From NCBI GenBank assembly GCA_963682025.1, contig OY821520.1, positions 182,001,745 to 182,065,744 on the forward strand: a DNA stretch of 64,000 nucleotides. Reading direction: 5' to 3'. The translations under genes and the position numbers were made by a program. This stretch comes from Cordilura impudica (taxonomy: Eukaryota; Arthropoda; Insecta; Diptera; Scathophagidae). The notes beneath the pieces were generated by a model, which was not told the DNA's origin, made no database searches, and worked only from the letters and a program-made list of their open reading frames with translations. Every line of letters begins with the position of its first letter. Positions within the stretch are counted from its first letter, which is position 1. Of this stretch, positions 46,251 through 58,298 are shown in pieces.

Positions 46251-46724
46251 AAATTAGATTAAACTATTGCTAATTGTGGGCGTGGCATGCTGTCAAACTC
46301 AACTGTTTTTTGATTTCAGAAAAAGGTGATTTTTTGTTTTTTTACCAAAAATAAATAGTTACTGCTCGCAAATTATCGTTGATAATGACCTGCGGTCTTC
46401 TTTACAAGTTTGGTAGGATTACAGTCTTTAGGCGTTGTAAGTGGTCACAACCATATCGTTTAATATTAGGGGTGTTCTGAAATTTTTATTAAACTACTAT
46501 ATTTGTGTCAAATTTCAAATTTAGTTGAATAGAAAGAACTTCTAGAGCACAAAAGGGAACAAGAAACGCATACAACTCAGAGAAAGGTGAAAATGTCCTC
46601 TTTAACCCTATGTATACTTTTGCACCCGTGACGATTCGCGGTTGGAACACTTTTTTCTTAATGAAATTAATCAAAAAAAATTTCAAATTGCGGTAATTTA
46701 AACAACCCTATAAGTATAATATAC

Positions 46725-47417
46725 AAGTATACCGATCGACTCTGAATCACTTTTTGAGTCGATTTAGCAATGTCCATCCTTCCGTCCATCCGTCCGTCTG
46801 TGGGCATGTAAACTTTGCATTCAAACTAGAGATCGCAAATATGAATATATTGTGATGAAATTTTGTATATGAGACTTTATCGGCCATAGGATGCACGCTA
46901 TTGAAATTGGTGAGCATCGGTCTATGTTCAGACCTAGTGCGCATACAAATGACCCCCATGGAATCGACATAAATTGCCATAAGATCCAAATTATCATATA
47001 GATCTCAGTCAAATTGGGTTTGTATGTGTTTATTACTTCCATTAATTAGTTGTCCAAAAATAATCCCTATAGGAGAATTCTTAATCATAGGCCCCATATA
47101 GATCTGCTTTCCGATCTGCATTAAAATCTATCAAAAAAAAAAAAAAAAAATTTGGACAAATTTTTCTCGAATTTGGTTTGTATATATTTTTTGAAAATAT
47201 AAGTGACTTTACCAAATATGGTCAGGATCGGTCCATTTTTCGACCTAGTCCCTATATAAATGTAACATCCGGTATGAACTTTTTCATATATGCAGTCAAA
47301 AAAATTAATAAAAATGCCACTCAAAATTGGTTTATACTTATTCTCTATATCCAATTAGTTGGACCTAAATGATAGGGTCTCTATAGCCTAGACCGACTAC
47401 AATTTCCTTACTTGTTT
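46725..47417 (+). repeat. Repeat R1, 5'-truncated copy
   Basis: It begins at ACCGATCGACTCTGAATCAC, contains TTCCGTCCATCCGTCCGTC, and runs uninterrupted through the point where the 29-kb copy is invaded (AAATCTATCAAAAA at about 47,128) to CTTACTTGTTTT. The overlapping open frames are shared by R1 copies in reverse and are not genes. Confidence 0.75.
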
Positions 47418-47529
47418 TTAATAAATAAGAGAGATTAAAAAAATAAAAACCCATAGTTTCATATCAAATTCAGAGTCATTGCGCTAATGTTCAGCAGATT
47501 TATTTTGCAAAAATTAACAAATTTTACAG

Positions 47530-47725
47530 CAAAAATTATAAATTTTGCTGTAGTATAGCAAGACTATTAGATAATATTACTAACGTTTTTTTAAGTGGAA
47601 ATATTCTTTGAGTGTAAACAAATTTGCAAATTTGACAGTAAAAAATTTTTAATTTTTCCGTAGTAGCAAAATTTCCAGTTGATTTTACTTTTTTTTTTAA
47701 TGTAAAAATTTTTGAGTGTAAACTT
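47530..47725 (+). repeat. Diverged tandem duplication, about 105 bp unit
   Basis: Two adjacent units share AATTTTGC/CCGTAGTA, GCAA, TTTTTTTAA and TTTGAGTGTAAAC in the same order. AT-rich and diverged, so only moderately certain. Confidence 0.45.
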
Positions 47726-47999
47726 TAAAAAATCCTAATATTACAAAAATGCTTGTAATTATTATTAAAATCCATATATGACATTATTTAATAAATAAAA
47801 AAAATAAAAACCCATAAAGTTAAAAAAAAAATTAAAAGTTCAATTTTTAACCTAGAATTTCTTAAAAAGTACACAATCAGTTTTAATGAAATTAAAGCAG
47901 ACTTAAGTTCAACTAAATATGTACCCACTAGAAAAAGAATTACTAAAATATTTTGATCGGATCAAAAGTTACAGAATTTTGGATTTTGGCCAATGAAAA

Positions 48000-48130
48000 A
48001 CAATTTTCAGCCACTGTGCGCCGCACATTGGGTTGAAATGTGTCAAAACTGAGTATTAATTCAAAAGTTGAAGTAAATATATTGTAATAAGTTTTGGTAT
48101 CGGGTTAAAGTAGATACAATTCAAAACATA
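48000..48130 (+). repeat. Repeat R3-like fragment
   Basis: GGGTTGAAATGTGTCAAAAC, GAGTATTAATTCAAAAG and GGTATCGGGTTAAAG follow the order of 18,130-18,215. Confidence 0.5.
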
Positions 48131-49714
48131 TGTCACACGTTGTTTAGATGTATTCCAGATGAATTGAAAAAGGACCAAGTTTAATAAAAATATTGTACAT
48201 CATTCAGTCCGTGTACTGTCGGACTTTGAAATTGATATTAAAAAAAAATTTTTTTTCGTTTTTTTCTATCGATTATAATTATCATTCTTATGCTGGCGCT
48301 TGTCTATCTCGACCCAATTGTGCTTTATCTCAGATTTTATTGTAATATATAAGAAAACATTAAAACATATGTCATGTATATGTGTTTATATTATTGTTTG
48401 TGTAGGTATTCATGTAAAATGTTATGCAGGAGTAATAACTGTACGACAAGTGACATGTTATCTATAAAACATTGTATTTTAATGGCCAAATAACTATTCT
48501 GACAAGAGAACCTACAAACGCATATACATAAATGTGCGAGTAGCATTGAGACAGTTTTCGACACTCTACTATGCCTTGTTTGTGTTCATTTTATTATCAA
48601 AATAATTGCTATTTAAATGGTGCAGGAAGACGACGTGTTTTTGTGTTGTGAATAATGAGCCAATGTATGGAACGATAGCAAAAAAGTCAAATGGAGATAA
48701 TTACCATCCGTTTTTTAGAAGATATTTAAATTGATTGCATAATTTCTGAAAAATTGAAACATTTTTGATAAGTTTTGGTGCAGAATATACAAACACAAAA
48801 CCAAGTACGACAAGCCGTGTTGCATTTAATAAAAATGATTTGTCCATGAAGTCTATATATTTATTTATTAAGCAGTAAAATATTTCTTTCGTTTTGTCAA
48901 ATATATAGTTATAGATTTTTGATTACAATAACATTATATAATATTTCGTACTCAATTTTTTCATTTCCAGCTCTTGCTTCCTTTTTAAAGAACACCTACA
49001 TATAAAACGGAACACGTATTTTAAATTTTTGTTAAATCCTTTTTTCTGTTTTATGATTAAAATAATTATATAAACAGATAGAGAATAATCTCTGCTATTT
49101 ACTGAAGAATTTGGTTTTATTTTATAATTACTTAAAAATGTGAAAATTTTACTATGATATTTTTATTCTTAATATCCCGGAAGTTTTCCAGTAATGGAAT
49201 GTTGCAAAAACACACTCGCTAACACAAATGGCCATACAACTAAAATTATAACTCTCCTACTACGAAAAAATAAGAAAAAATTAACGTTTTTTTTTATAAT
49301 TACATATTCATTTAATTATAATTAAATACTTAAGAGTACAAGATTTTACAATATTTCATTGGAAGAGAAATTGGCAAAACCTATTTGAATTTTATTCAAA
49401 CTACTTATGTTTCTTAACTACAGACTAAATAAATACCTACGATAACGCTAACTCGTTAATATGAACATAACCAGAATTAAAACATCTTATATTGAAATTA
49501 TGTGCAAGTTTATTGATCTAATTCCAAATACGCAATATCGTGAAGGCGTTTGGTGGAAAATAATCATGGTAGGCTCTATATTAGCTTTAAGAGTTTGATT
49601 TGGGCTGCTTGTAACTTTGTGATATGGTAACTTGCGCTTATAAACCAAACAGGGACGGCATAAAATATAACTGCATGAAATATTTACTTTATAATAAGTT
49701 TTTTATTATCCAGT

Positions 49715-50180
49715 GCAGAGGGTATATATAAGTTTGTCATTCCGTTTGTAATAATTAGAAAAAAAATTTTGGACCCAATAAAATATATATATTTGTGATC
49801 CTTATAACAACCGGAGTTGATATAGCGATGTCCGTCTGTCCGTCTGTGGAAATCACGATGACGGCATCAATCGGGCAGCTAGGGTACTCGTTGACATAAA
49901 AAATGTTTCACTAACATCTTGAGAAGTTTGCTATTTAAAATCGTCTAAATCCGTTGATTAGGGCCCGAGATTTGAATGAAGAACTAAAAAAAGTCTTGAA
50001 AAAATATAATTTTCTATGTTGTTCTTGTTACGATCACGCCCTCAATAGGACAGCTAGGGTGATCATTTTTAGTGAGAATGATTCACCAAATTCATGGGAA
50101 GATTCATATTTCAAAAATCATTAAAATGGGTGGAGTAGGTCCAGGGAAATCTCTGAAAAAGTAAAAAAAAAATGAAAAAC
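49715..50180 (+). repeat. Repeat R2, partial
   Basis: It has GAGGGTATATATAAGTTTG, GATCCTTATAACAACCGGAG, GCGATGTCCGTCTGTCC and AAGTTTGCTATTTAAAATCG. The last is an exact 16-base match to the joined flanks of the Helitron at 26217-28511. Confidence 0.65.
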
Positions 50181-50560
50181 ATGATATTTCTATATTGTTC
50201 TTGTTGTTATTCTAAATGTTGCATTGTTGTCATAGCTGGACTTGTTGTTTTTGTGGTCGTTGTGGTAATAATATAATAGAAAGAAACCCTTTGTACATTT
50301 TTTTTATCAACTCTGGTAGAAAAATTTAAAAGTTTCCATTGTTTTGGCATCACTAAAAAAAATTGTTAGATCATTTCTGTCATTGCCACGAGCCTGCCTG
50401 CAAAATTTGAAATCGATTGGGTGACGGGAAAGTGGTTAAAATCGATCCAAAATTTTTTCGACAAGCAGACACTACGAGTTAATATAAAGGGAGTAAAAAT
50501 TCACCAACATCTAAAGCAAATAATGCTAAAATACCTAGTTGTTAATAAAAAAAAAAACAA

Positions 50561-51166
50561 TTGGGCAATTCACAATGTTGTATCGTGTATTACTTTACAA
50601 TAGTGTAAAATTGTTGTTGGTAATTTTCACTGAAAAATCTGATACACGATCCAACTTCATTTGCTATGTTTAGTAAATGTTGTATATTGTATCATAACAT
50701 ATCAGTTCCAAGTGAATGCCAGTTTTTATGAAAAAGAAAAAACAAATACATAGAATTTTATCAGCATAAAAAATTATAAAATAAATTATGGCAAATAATG
50801 CAAATAACGCAAATACATCGATAGGTTTATTTATATAAAAATTAATGCTTATATTTTTAGTATGTATTTTCTCTTTCAGTACCAACCAAAATATTTAAAA
50901 AAATTTTTTTTCATTATAAATTAAAATGCAAGAGGTACATAACTAAAACTCCAGGGTATATCTCACGACCAAAAAGCAAACACTGACAAGTGTTTTCTCT
51001 TATACAAAATAGCAGAAGCGACGAAGCGATCTTTCCTCGTTGGATCGAAAATTACAAAAGAAAGCGTTTTGCAATATGAAAATACAACTGAGTTTTCACA
51101 ACAAATGATTGTATTGTGTATTTCAATACAACATACAATATACAACACCTGTTGTGAATTGCCCAA
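50561..51166. mobile_element. MITE with 15-bp terminal inverted repeats
   Basis: TTGGGCAATTCACAA at 50561-50575 is perfectly mirrored at 51152-51166. Beyond it the arms continue with TGTTGTAT in both. The 606-bp interior has no transposase. The target duplication is unclear. A short palindromic TA/GTAT microsatellite follows at about 51,250-51,345. Confidence 0.75.
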
Positions 51167-51307
51167 ATGTAAATTTAGCAAAAAAATTTATGTATTAATT
51201 TGTTTACAGAGAAAAACACAAAAATAAAGTTTGATGTTGTATTTTTTGTGTGTAATATTTACATATACATACATACACATATTAAATAATACAAATAATA
51301 TACATAT

Positions 51308-51338
<31 letters not shown>

Positions 51339-53479
51339 ATTCATAGTAACTGCATGTTAGAAATAAATCGGTATAGTATTTTATTTACATAAAATTCTGC
51401 AATATTTTGTTGTGGGGAAAATACATTTCTTTTGCATTAACAGAGTGTCACTTCATTTTGCTCAGCGTGACTATGCCACAGTAGATGGCGCCACAATTTT
51501 TGTTCTAATTAGCTTTGCAATAGTTATTTCTATTTTAACATGAATGTCAATATTTTCAACTAGATATCATACAGAACAATGTTAAGAGTATACACGGGCT
51601 GGTCTTTTATTTCATACGTTTTTTCATTATTCTTTTACAAATATGAACATAAGTTTGGCATGTTAACTTTTTGTTGTCTTTACAAAATAGAGTTACCGAG
51701 TTCATCAATGAGTTTTTTGCTTTCAAAATAGTTCTACATAGTTATATAGAACTATTATTCTGCTTTACCTACAAAATATCTGATTGCGATTACATCTAAT
51801 TTTTAAAAATTGTTTATAATTAATAAAGCATTATTATTCACATAAATACAAAATTGCACTTTTTAAATTTTCTATTCAAATTTAAGAAAAAATAAATTCT
51901 AATAAAAACTGAAATTAAAATTTCCAATTATAAATTAGAAAATATTAATTGAATTTCAGAAAATCATATCAAAACGTCGGAAATAATAATTTTAAATTTA
52001 GAAGACATCAAGACATCATTTTTAATATATAAATTTTATTCGTCAAACACAAATTAAAATTCAAAAAAAAAAAAAAAACACCAAATATGTTTACATTTAA
52101 AAATGTTTACATTAAAAAAAAATATTGCCATTCAGGAGATATTAATAACTTTTCAGTACCGCGATTCAGTAACTTCTTTTAACGATAGTCAAATCGTAAA
52201 AAAAAGAAAATTGCAAAATTATCAGTAAAATTTTTAAACGATATTCGCTATTGTTAAAGTCAGCTGTTGTTGTTATCTAAACGACAACCATTTTTGTGTT
52301 GTTTATTCAATCGATAAAAACTTAAATTTTTAGGTTGAAATGTCGTCATACAGAAATAAAAATCATAAAATAGTGAAAATATTTTGCTTTTATTAAAAAA
52401 CTTTTTTATATAAATAAAAAAATTAAATAGCATATTCAATTCATTATTTCATTTTCAAATAAATAAACAGAAATATTAGTAAAAAAAAAAATAAAGATAT
52501 TAAACATAAACATAAAATCATCCTGTCAAACACGAAGTAATTTGTTTTTTTCTATTCTTTGTGTTTTTCGCTTATTTTGATAGAGATGCCACTAGTTTAC
52601 AATTTAAATAAATAGAAAAACAGATTTGTCGACTGCCGTTAAGATATATGTACTTAGTGAATCACTTAATCCTTAGTGCAAACAACAATAGCTGTCGATA
52701 TATTTTGCGATAGTCAGATCGTTGAATTTGAAATTTACAGAATCGCACTACAGAAAATATTAATTTAAATTCAATGAATTTAAGAAAACCTCAAATGATA
52801 ATTAAGAATTGCTAACATAAAAATTGTTACATAAGTAAACGTAATTTGATGAGAATGTTATTTTCTATATATAAATTTTCACAATTTTTTTTGGATGAAA
52901 ATTTGAAGTTTTTCAGAAAATAAAGATAACATTAAATTATTTTATTTAAAATGTTTGGGACTTTTGGTTTTTTGCGATTGGCATCCCTAATTTGATTATT
53001 TATTATTACAAATTAATTCTCTATGTTTTCAAAATATGGCAATATTTTAAAAAAAAGTTCAGAGAGAGTTCAGAGAGCTTTTTTTTTTGTTTATTATTTT
53101 GTTAGTCCATCCGACCTATATGGCCACAATGAAGAAATATCTGGCCACTTAAAAGAAACTATACAGTCATCTCCAATTAGCACGATTTAATGCATATAGC
53201 TACTCTACACAACCATTACCTTTGCAATGGAGGTTAGGGCGAGCTATTTAATTAGCAAAAACTAAATTAAACGAGAAGTTATGTCATATAACCGGAAACG
53301 CATGCATATAAGTATATAACCTAAATGCATAGCGATCAGCAACCACGATGACCAAAAACCAAATACCGAAATAAATCCGAAATAATAGAAAAGACGAAAA
53401 TCCACCCAAAGAATTTTCTTAAATAATTTGGTATTAAGTTTAACAAATTTTTTGCTTTTTCCAATATTTTGTTTACATT

Positions 53480-53555
53480 TATTATCAATACTCAAACCGA
53501 GGTGGAGGGTATTAAAAATTCGGCACAGCCGAATTTAACACTCTTACTTGTTTTT
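53480..53555 (+). repeat. Repeat R2, 3' terminus
   Basis: GAGGTGGAGGGTATTAAAAA, then the palindrome TTCGGCACAGCCGAA and CTCTTACTTGTTTT. The same terminus occurs reversed at 54,776-54,826 and 55,147-55,245. Confidence 0.65.
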
Positions 53556-53569
53556 TAAATAACATTTTG

Positions 53570-54240
53570 ATTTAGCATCGACTTAATCAACTTTAAAGTT
53601 AAGTTTTTACTTAGTTTACCCCACTCATCCAAAATGACATTTCCTTTGAGGTTATTTTATGCTGATAAGTTCTGTGCTCCACTAAATACCACAAATGATG
53701 TACAGAATTAAAATAGGGTGATCGTGGTGATAATTTCAATGGATTTTTTGTATTGTAACGCAACCACAGCTTCAAATTGTATGCCATATTTTTCATTATA
53801 TACATCCTGTTGGAACTAAAATATTTTTTTTATCCAATTTGACTAAAATAACCGTTGGCAAAAGGTTTTTTTCTTTAATGCAATTCCACTTTTTCACCAA
53901 ACTTACTTTTTCCTTTAATGCCGAAAATGCAAAGCACGCTGTCATCATGCTTATTTTCAAAGTACATAAGTTTTTTTTCTATTTCTACGTACTACACGAC
54001 CATGAAGTCATGGATTTCTTTGCAGAGGCTTCCATAATTTTAGAACTAATTTGGAATGCAGTAATTCTGCAATACTGTTTTACTGACGCCAAAATAGTTC
54101 GCTTTTCGCACTCAGCTAGTTTGGACCAAGTGGTTCTGGCAAAACTAAACCACGAAAGATTTACTCTTATTTCTAAGATCATCCTAGATTTTTCTCTCGT
54201 TCGATTTATTTGATTTTGGGACTCATCTCAAAATACAGTC
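53570..54240 (-). pseudogene. Tc1-like transposase remnant, copy without the R3 insertion
   Basis: Minus strand: LSPRSPYFNSVHHLWYLVE (53,680-53,740) corresponds to the SPDLNPIEHLW..L motif with substitutions, so the catalytic Glu is probably lost (H in its place). EMSFWMSGVN and the adjoining block match 32,800-32,900. The region 53,845-54,200 matches 33,845-34,160. TGTACGATACTTTTTGGGTCA at 54,303-54,322 resembles a Tc1 terminal repeat. Confidence 0.6.
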
Positions 54241-54775
54241 AAACTAACTTTTAATGTAATTTACATAAACGTTGTTGCATAATTCATGGGTTTCCCGTAA
54301 ATGTACGATACTTTTTGGGTCACTTATAGTTGATGTAATCCTTTTATGCATTGTAAGAAAAAAAAAAACGTGAAATAGAAACGTTCAGTAAGCTTTTTAA
54401 ATCACAAGCATAGTTCTCAATGTGCTAATTGTAAAAAGTTCGTAATTAAAAATATTTTGTTAAAATTTTTATTAATATTAGAATTTTCTTCTTCAAATTT
54501 CACATATCTACCTTTATTAGTTGAGTGGCAAAATTCATTTTCAATTTTTCCTCGTAGAATAATTAAAATATAATACTATTCTTACATCATCATTCAAATA
54601 AGATCAACATTTTTTTAATTTAAAACTTTAAAGTTCTTTGAAAAGAAAACTAGAGGAAATGAATAACTGGTGGTAGGTACGCAGTTTCACTATAGGATTA
54701 CGTGCAATAATTTCGTTCATGGGTTTTGGTTTTTGTTACACACTATAATTATATGTATTAGGTTTTAAGTAATTA

Positions 54776-54826
54776 AGAGTCTTAAAATCGGCCGAATCTT
54801 TAATACCCTCCTCCTAGCTTGTTTAT
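54776..54826 (-). repeat. Repeat R2, 3' terminus, reversed
   Basis: On the minus strand it reads AGGAGGGTATTAAAGATTCG and ends near the expected R2 tail, diverged. Confidence 0.45.
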
Positions 54827-55146
54827 ATTTTATTATTTTCTTCTTGCTAACGCCAATATCGAATCTTCCACATAAAGTATTTTAAGATTATAGACAGAAA
54901 TAGAAAATAAAGCAAATCTTAACAAGTTCCAAATATCGAACATTTGTAAATAATTTTTTTTTACAACAAATATCTAAAAGTAATTTTATTTTACACCGAA
55001 ATTGAACTTACACATAAAGTTTATTATCCAAACAAATTTTAAATTATGCTGATTTTGTGTAATTATCCAGAAAATGGCAACACCGCACCCTGTTACTATT
55101 CCATTAATTGAAAAATTTAACTTATGGAACAAATTAAAAAATATAA

Positions 55147-55245
55147 ATTAAAACAAGTAATATTTTAAATTCGGCTGTGTCGAATATTTGATGCCTTCCG
55201 CCTGTGTTCTAACGCAATAGTATACCAAGTTTGTCAACACTAAGA
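55147..55245 (-). repeat. Repeat R2, 3' terminus, reversed
   Basis: The plus strand begins AAACAAGTAATATTTTAAAT and ATTCGGCTGTGTCGAATAT, the mirror image of the terminus at 53,480-53,555. It abuts the second Penelope-like element. Confidence 0.55.
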
Positions 55246-55293
55246 GACAAGGAAGGATAGATTTCACATTATAATGGCCAGACTTTTTAGAAA

Positions 55294-56041
55294 ACCTTAC
55301 TTTGGAGGAAGAGGACACATTAATTTCTCTTGATGTAGTCTCGCTCTTCACAAATATACCCATTTATCTGGCAATAAAAATTATAATGGAAAAATGGGAA
55401 GAACTCAAAAATCACACCAACATCCACTTTCTCCAACTGTTGCTGACATTATCCTCGACAAATTATTGGATGAAACGATTATAGAACTAAGCAACAACAA
55501 TATTAAAATGACACTATTAGTCAAATATGTTGACGATATATTTGCAATTGTGAAGAAAAAGGACATAGATTCCATTCTAACAATTTTCAACAAATGCCAC
55601 AACAAACTACAATTCACAATTGAAACTGAAACAAACAATAGCCTTCCATATCTTGACATGAAAATAATTCGCAAAGAAAACAAAATAATTACAGATTGGT
55701 ATTCAAAACAAACTTCATCCGGAAGAATGATTAATTATTTTTCATCACAACCGAAAAACCAAAAAATAAACACAGTCACCAATTTCATAAATAGAGTTCT
55801 AGACATCAGTAACAAACAATTTCACAATCAAAATATACAAAAAATTAGACATATACTCAAAAGGAACAACTATCCAAACAATCTTATAAACACCTTATTA
55901 CAGAAAAAACAATGCACCATAGAAAAATCAAATACTAAAACCATAGACAGCAATGAATCTTTAAAGTATTGCAGTATACGATATATTCAAGGCCTAACAA
56001 ACAAACACAATTTACAACAAATAATAAACAAAAACACTTAA
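55294..56041 (+). pseudogene. Penelope-type reverse transcriptase, carboxy-terminal half
   Basis: LTLEEEDTLISLDVVSLFTN carries the first catalytic Asp block (SLDVVSLFTNIP), typical of Penelope-like enzymes. After a deletion that removes the middle of the palm, the second frame (from 55394) has LLVKYVDDIFAIV with the catalytic YVDD, then LQFTIETETNNSLPYLDM and TDWYSKQTSSGRMINYFSSQ, conserved in this family, and a basic linker. Related to telomerase reverse transcriptase. Non-functional because motif blocks between are missing. Confidence 0.88.
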
Positions 56042-56114
56042 CAAAATATTCACAAACACAAAATCAACAATAAACAAATTTCAGCAAAACAACGTAGTTT
56101 ATGAAATTAAATGT

Positions 56115-56420
56115 TTGGGAAACAAAGAACAAGAATGTGGGAGAGTATACATAGGCACAACAAAACGAAACTTACAAACAAGAATCAAAGAACATGAAAC
56201 AGACATCAAAAAAGGGAGAGAAACAACTGGACTCTCACAACATATAAGAGAATCCAATCATACAGCTGAACTAAACGAAGTTATAATATTAGACAAGGAA
56301 AAAAATAGCAACACAAGATATACAATAGAAAGCCTGAGAATACAGCAAAAAATAGACAAGACAATAAACAACAAGGAAGATATAGACAACATAAACTTCA
56401 TATATTCGTTTGCACTGTGA
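56115..56420 (+). pseudogene. Penelope GIY-YIG endonuclease
   Basis: ECGRVYIGTTKRNLQTRIKE followed by HETDIKKG, GLSQHIRESNHTAEL and a carboxy-terminal ESLRIQQ. The YIG, the following arginine and the later glutamate of the fold are present, so the domain itself could be intact, but it is separated from the reverse transcriptase by a stop at 56,041. Confidence 0.88.
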
Positions 56421-56659
56421 TACTAGAGTTAATTCTGTGATATAAATGTTTTAGTTTTTCAATAGTTTACTTATTTGTTTATTTATATATACTGTGTTTT
56501 AAAATCAATCAATTTGTGATGTCAAAATACACCAATAATTTTTTTTTTTTTTTATTAATGTTATAAGTTAAAAATTCATGTAAAGGAAAATTATTTTTAA
56601 TGTTTTATGTCTTTATATTGATTGTTTTTTCTTCTTTGTGTTAGATTCAAAATAAAATG

Positions 56660-56698
56660 CCCCTGAAGATGTTGACAAAAACTCAACGAAACGTCGGG
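56660..56698 (+). ncRNA. Hammerhead ribozyme motif (Penelope type)
   Basis: CCC, then CTGAAGA (the core allows variation at its fifth base), T, stem II GTTGA/TCAAC closed by a 7-nt loop, GAA, self-complementary ACGT as a minimal stem III, C, then GGG pairing to the initial CCC. The arrangement, including the spare T, is the same as in the other element at 5376-5414, although stems differ in sequence. It lies 240 nt past the endonuclease stop. Confidence 0.75.
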
Positions 56699-57146
56699 AA
56701 ATAATGAAATAAAGAATTTTTATTTTACATTTAATAAAATTGACCAAAAAAGCCCTACGTACACTCTATAATACATTTTCGTGCTTTTTTTATTTTGAAA
56801 GCAATTATTCTTTATCCACCTTCCACCTTGTTATTAGTCTAACTCTCATCGTTCATATATACAAAAAAAAAAGAAAAAAAAACAACAAGCAAACAAAAAT
56901 GTGTATGTGTGTATAAGTATATATTCACATGTTTTGTTACATATAAACATTTTTCACTATTTCTAGTTTTGTACTTTTCGTATAATATCATCGTAATTTT
57001 ACGCAGGTAAATTGTTTATTTTGTGATTGAGCGTAGGGATTCCAATACCGGTAATACCAATACCGAAACAGGCTTCAATAGAATACCGAAATACCGAATT
57101 TTTTTTTTTTAACGTATAAATGGGCCATATATGTACGCATAATTAA

Positions 57147-57730
57147 TGCATGAAAAACATAGATTACTGCATGCTACCGACTACAGCCTGTCAAAAATAA
57201 AATAAAAACGTTTATATGAAAATGATTATTTTGACACCAACATAGCTACACGGCTACACGTCCAGTTTTGTCGCTGTAGTCAACTTAGGATAATATCTAT
57301 TTTTTTTGGCTACAAAAAAAAAATAGTTTGACAATATAACAATATATGTAAAAGAAATTGGTGCTATGAAATATTTTATATTGTTAAAAAAAAACATAGC
57401 AAAATTAAATGCTAAAATTACATTAATAAAAGGAGTTAAATAAATTATTTATTTTTAGTTTATAATAATGTATTATAAATAAGTAATTGTAGATTTAAGT
57501 TTATATACGAGTTTACAATCATGCATGTTTTTCTATTTTAATAAAGAACAAAAACAAAATATAATTGACACTACTGAAATAAAAATGCATTTGTATAAAA
57601 ACACATGTTTATATTGTTGTTATATGTTGCTGTCGTTTTCAAAAGTAGCTGACTTCACGACTACAATTGCAGCCACCAGCATTTTTAGTCGTGCAGTCGT
57701 GTAGCCGCAGTCGTCATTGTGTTTCATGCA
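57147..57730. mobile_element. MITE with TAA target duplication
   Basis: The ends TGCATGAAAAACAT and, mirrored, TGCATGAAACACAAT are flanked by TAA at 57144-57146 and 57731-57733, as in PIF/Harbinger-type elements. Subterminal CTACACG and AGTCG words recur near both ends. 584 bp, non-coding. Confidence 0.65.
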
Positions 57731-57777
57731 TAATCGTTTGTTATTTTAAGGTCATCTCTTTCTGTGAATTTTTATAA

Positions 57778-58298
57778 TCTATATATTAATACATGAAGGT
57801 AAATCTTTCGACCGATTTTAAGCAAAATGCGCTCATATGGAGGAAAAGTGCAGAATGATAAAATTTATGTATGTATTTGTGATAAATCTATATTAAATAA
57901 ATAAAATAAAATATTTATAATAAATAAATTTATAAGATCCTAAAAGTATGCTAATCAATTTTAGCCAATTTATAATTCATCCTGTGTATTTAATATTGAA
58001 GGTTTCAAAAAAGAGTACGTTTTAATCGCCCAGAATTGAATTGTGAATTGCCTAAAATTGATTAGCATACTTTTAGGATCTTATAAAATTATTTATTAAC
58101 AATCCCATTTATATCACTTGTGTGCGCTCATCAAATATTTATAATGAAATTTAATGAATTTTATTTAAAAATTCACAATTAAATGAATTTTATTTAAATA
58201 TTCATATATTTTTTATATATATAGATTAAAAAACATTTAATGAATAAATAAAATTTCCTAGAATATGCACTCGAATTTCGAGTGCTGGGTTTAGCTAG
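57778..58298 (+). mobile_element. Small non-autonomous Helitron, copy 2 (complete)
   Basis: It starts TCTATATATTAATACATG after A and ends with a perfect hairpin GCACTCGAATTTCGAGTGC, then TGGGTTTAGCTAG before T (58299). All Helitron terminal rules are met. Copies are at 13654-13998 and 32314-32690. It has a long internal palindrome (57931-58085). 521 bp, non-coding. Confidence 0.9.
57931..58085. repeat. Perfect 34-bp palindrome arms within a Helitron
   Basis: 57931-57964 is mirrored without mismatch at 58052-58085 (key words GATCCTAAAAGTATGC and GCATACTTTTAGGATC) with an 87-bp loop. The match extends outward imperfectly by about 10 bp. Confidence 0.92.

Larger units (their letters stand above)
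55270..56720 (+). mobile_element. Penelope-like retroelement, 5'-truncated
   Basis: Plus strand, about 1.45 kb: the second half of a Penelope-type reverse transcriptase, a linker, a GIY-YIG endonuclease, and an untranslated tail with a hammerhead motif at 56660-56698 followed by AATGAAATAAAG. Frameshifts and an internal deletion near 55,480 inactivate it. It differs in sequence from the element at 3289-5466. It is antisense to Ca-alpha1T. Confidence 0.85.

Noticed and set aside
46747..47042. Minus-strand frames of 73-80 codons shared by R1 copies
   Set aside because: Similar frames recur in reverse of R1 at 15,441 and 28,939, but with stops and shifts at different places; it is repeat identity, not a conserved protein.
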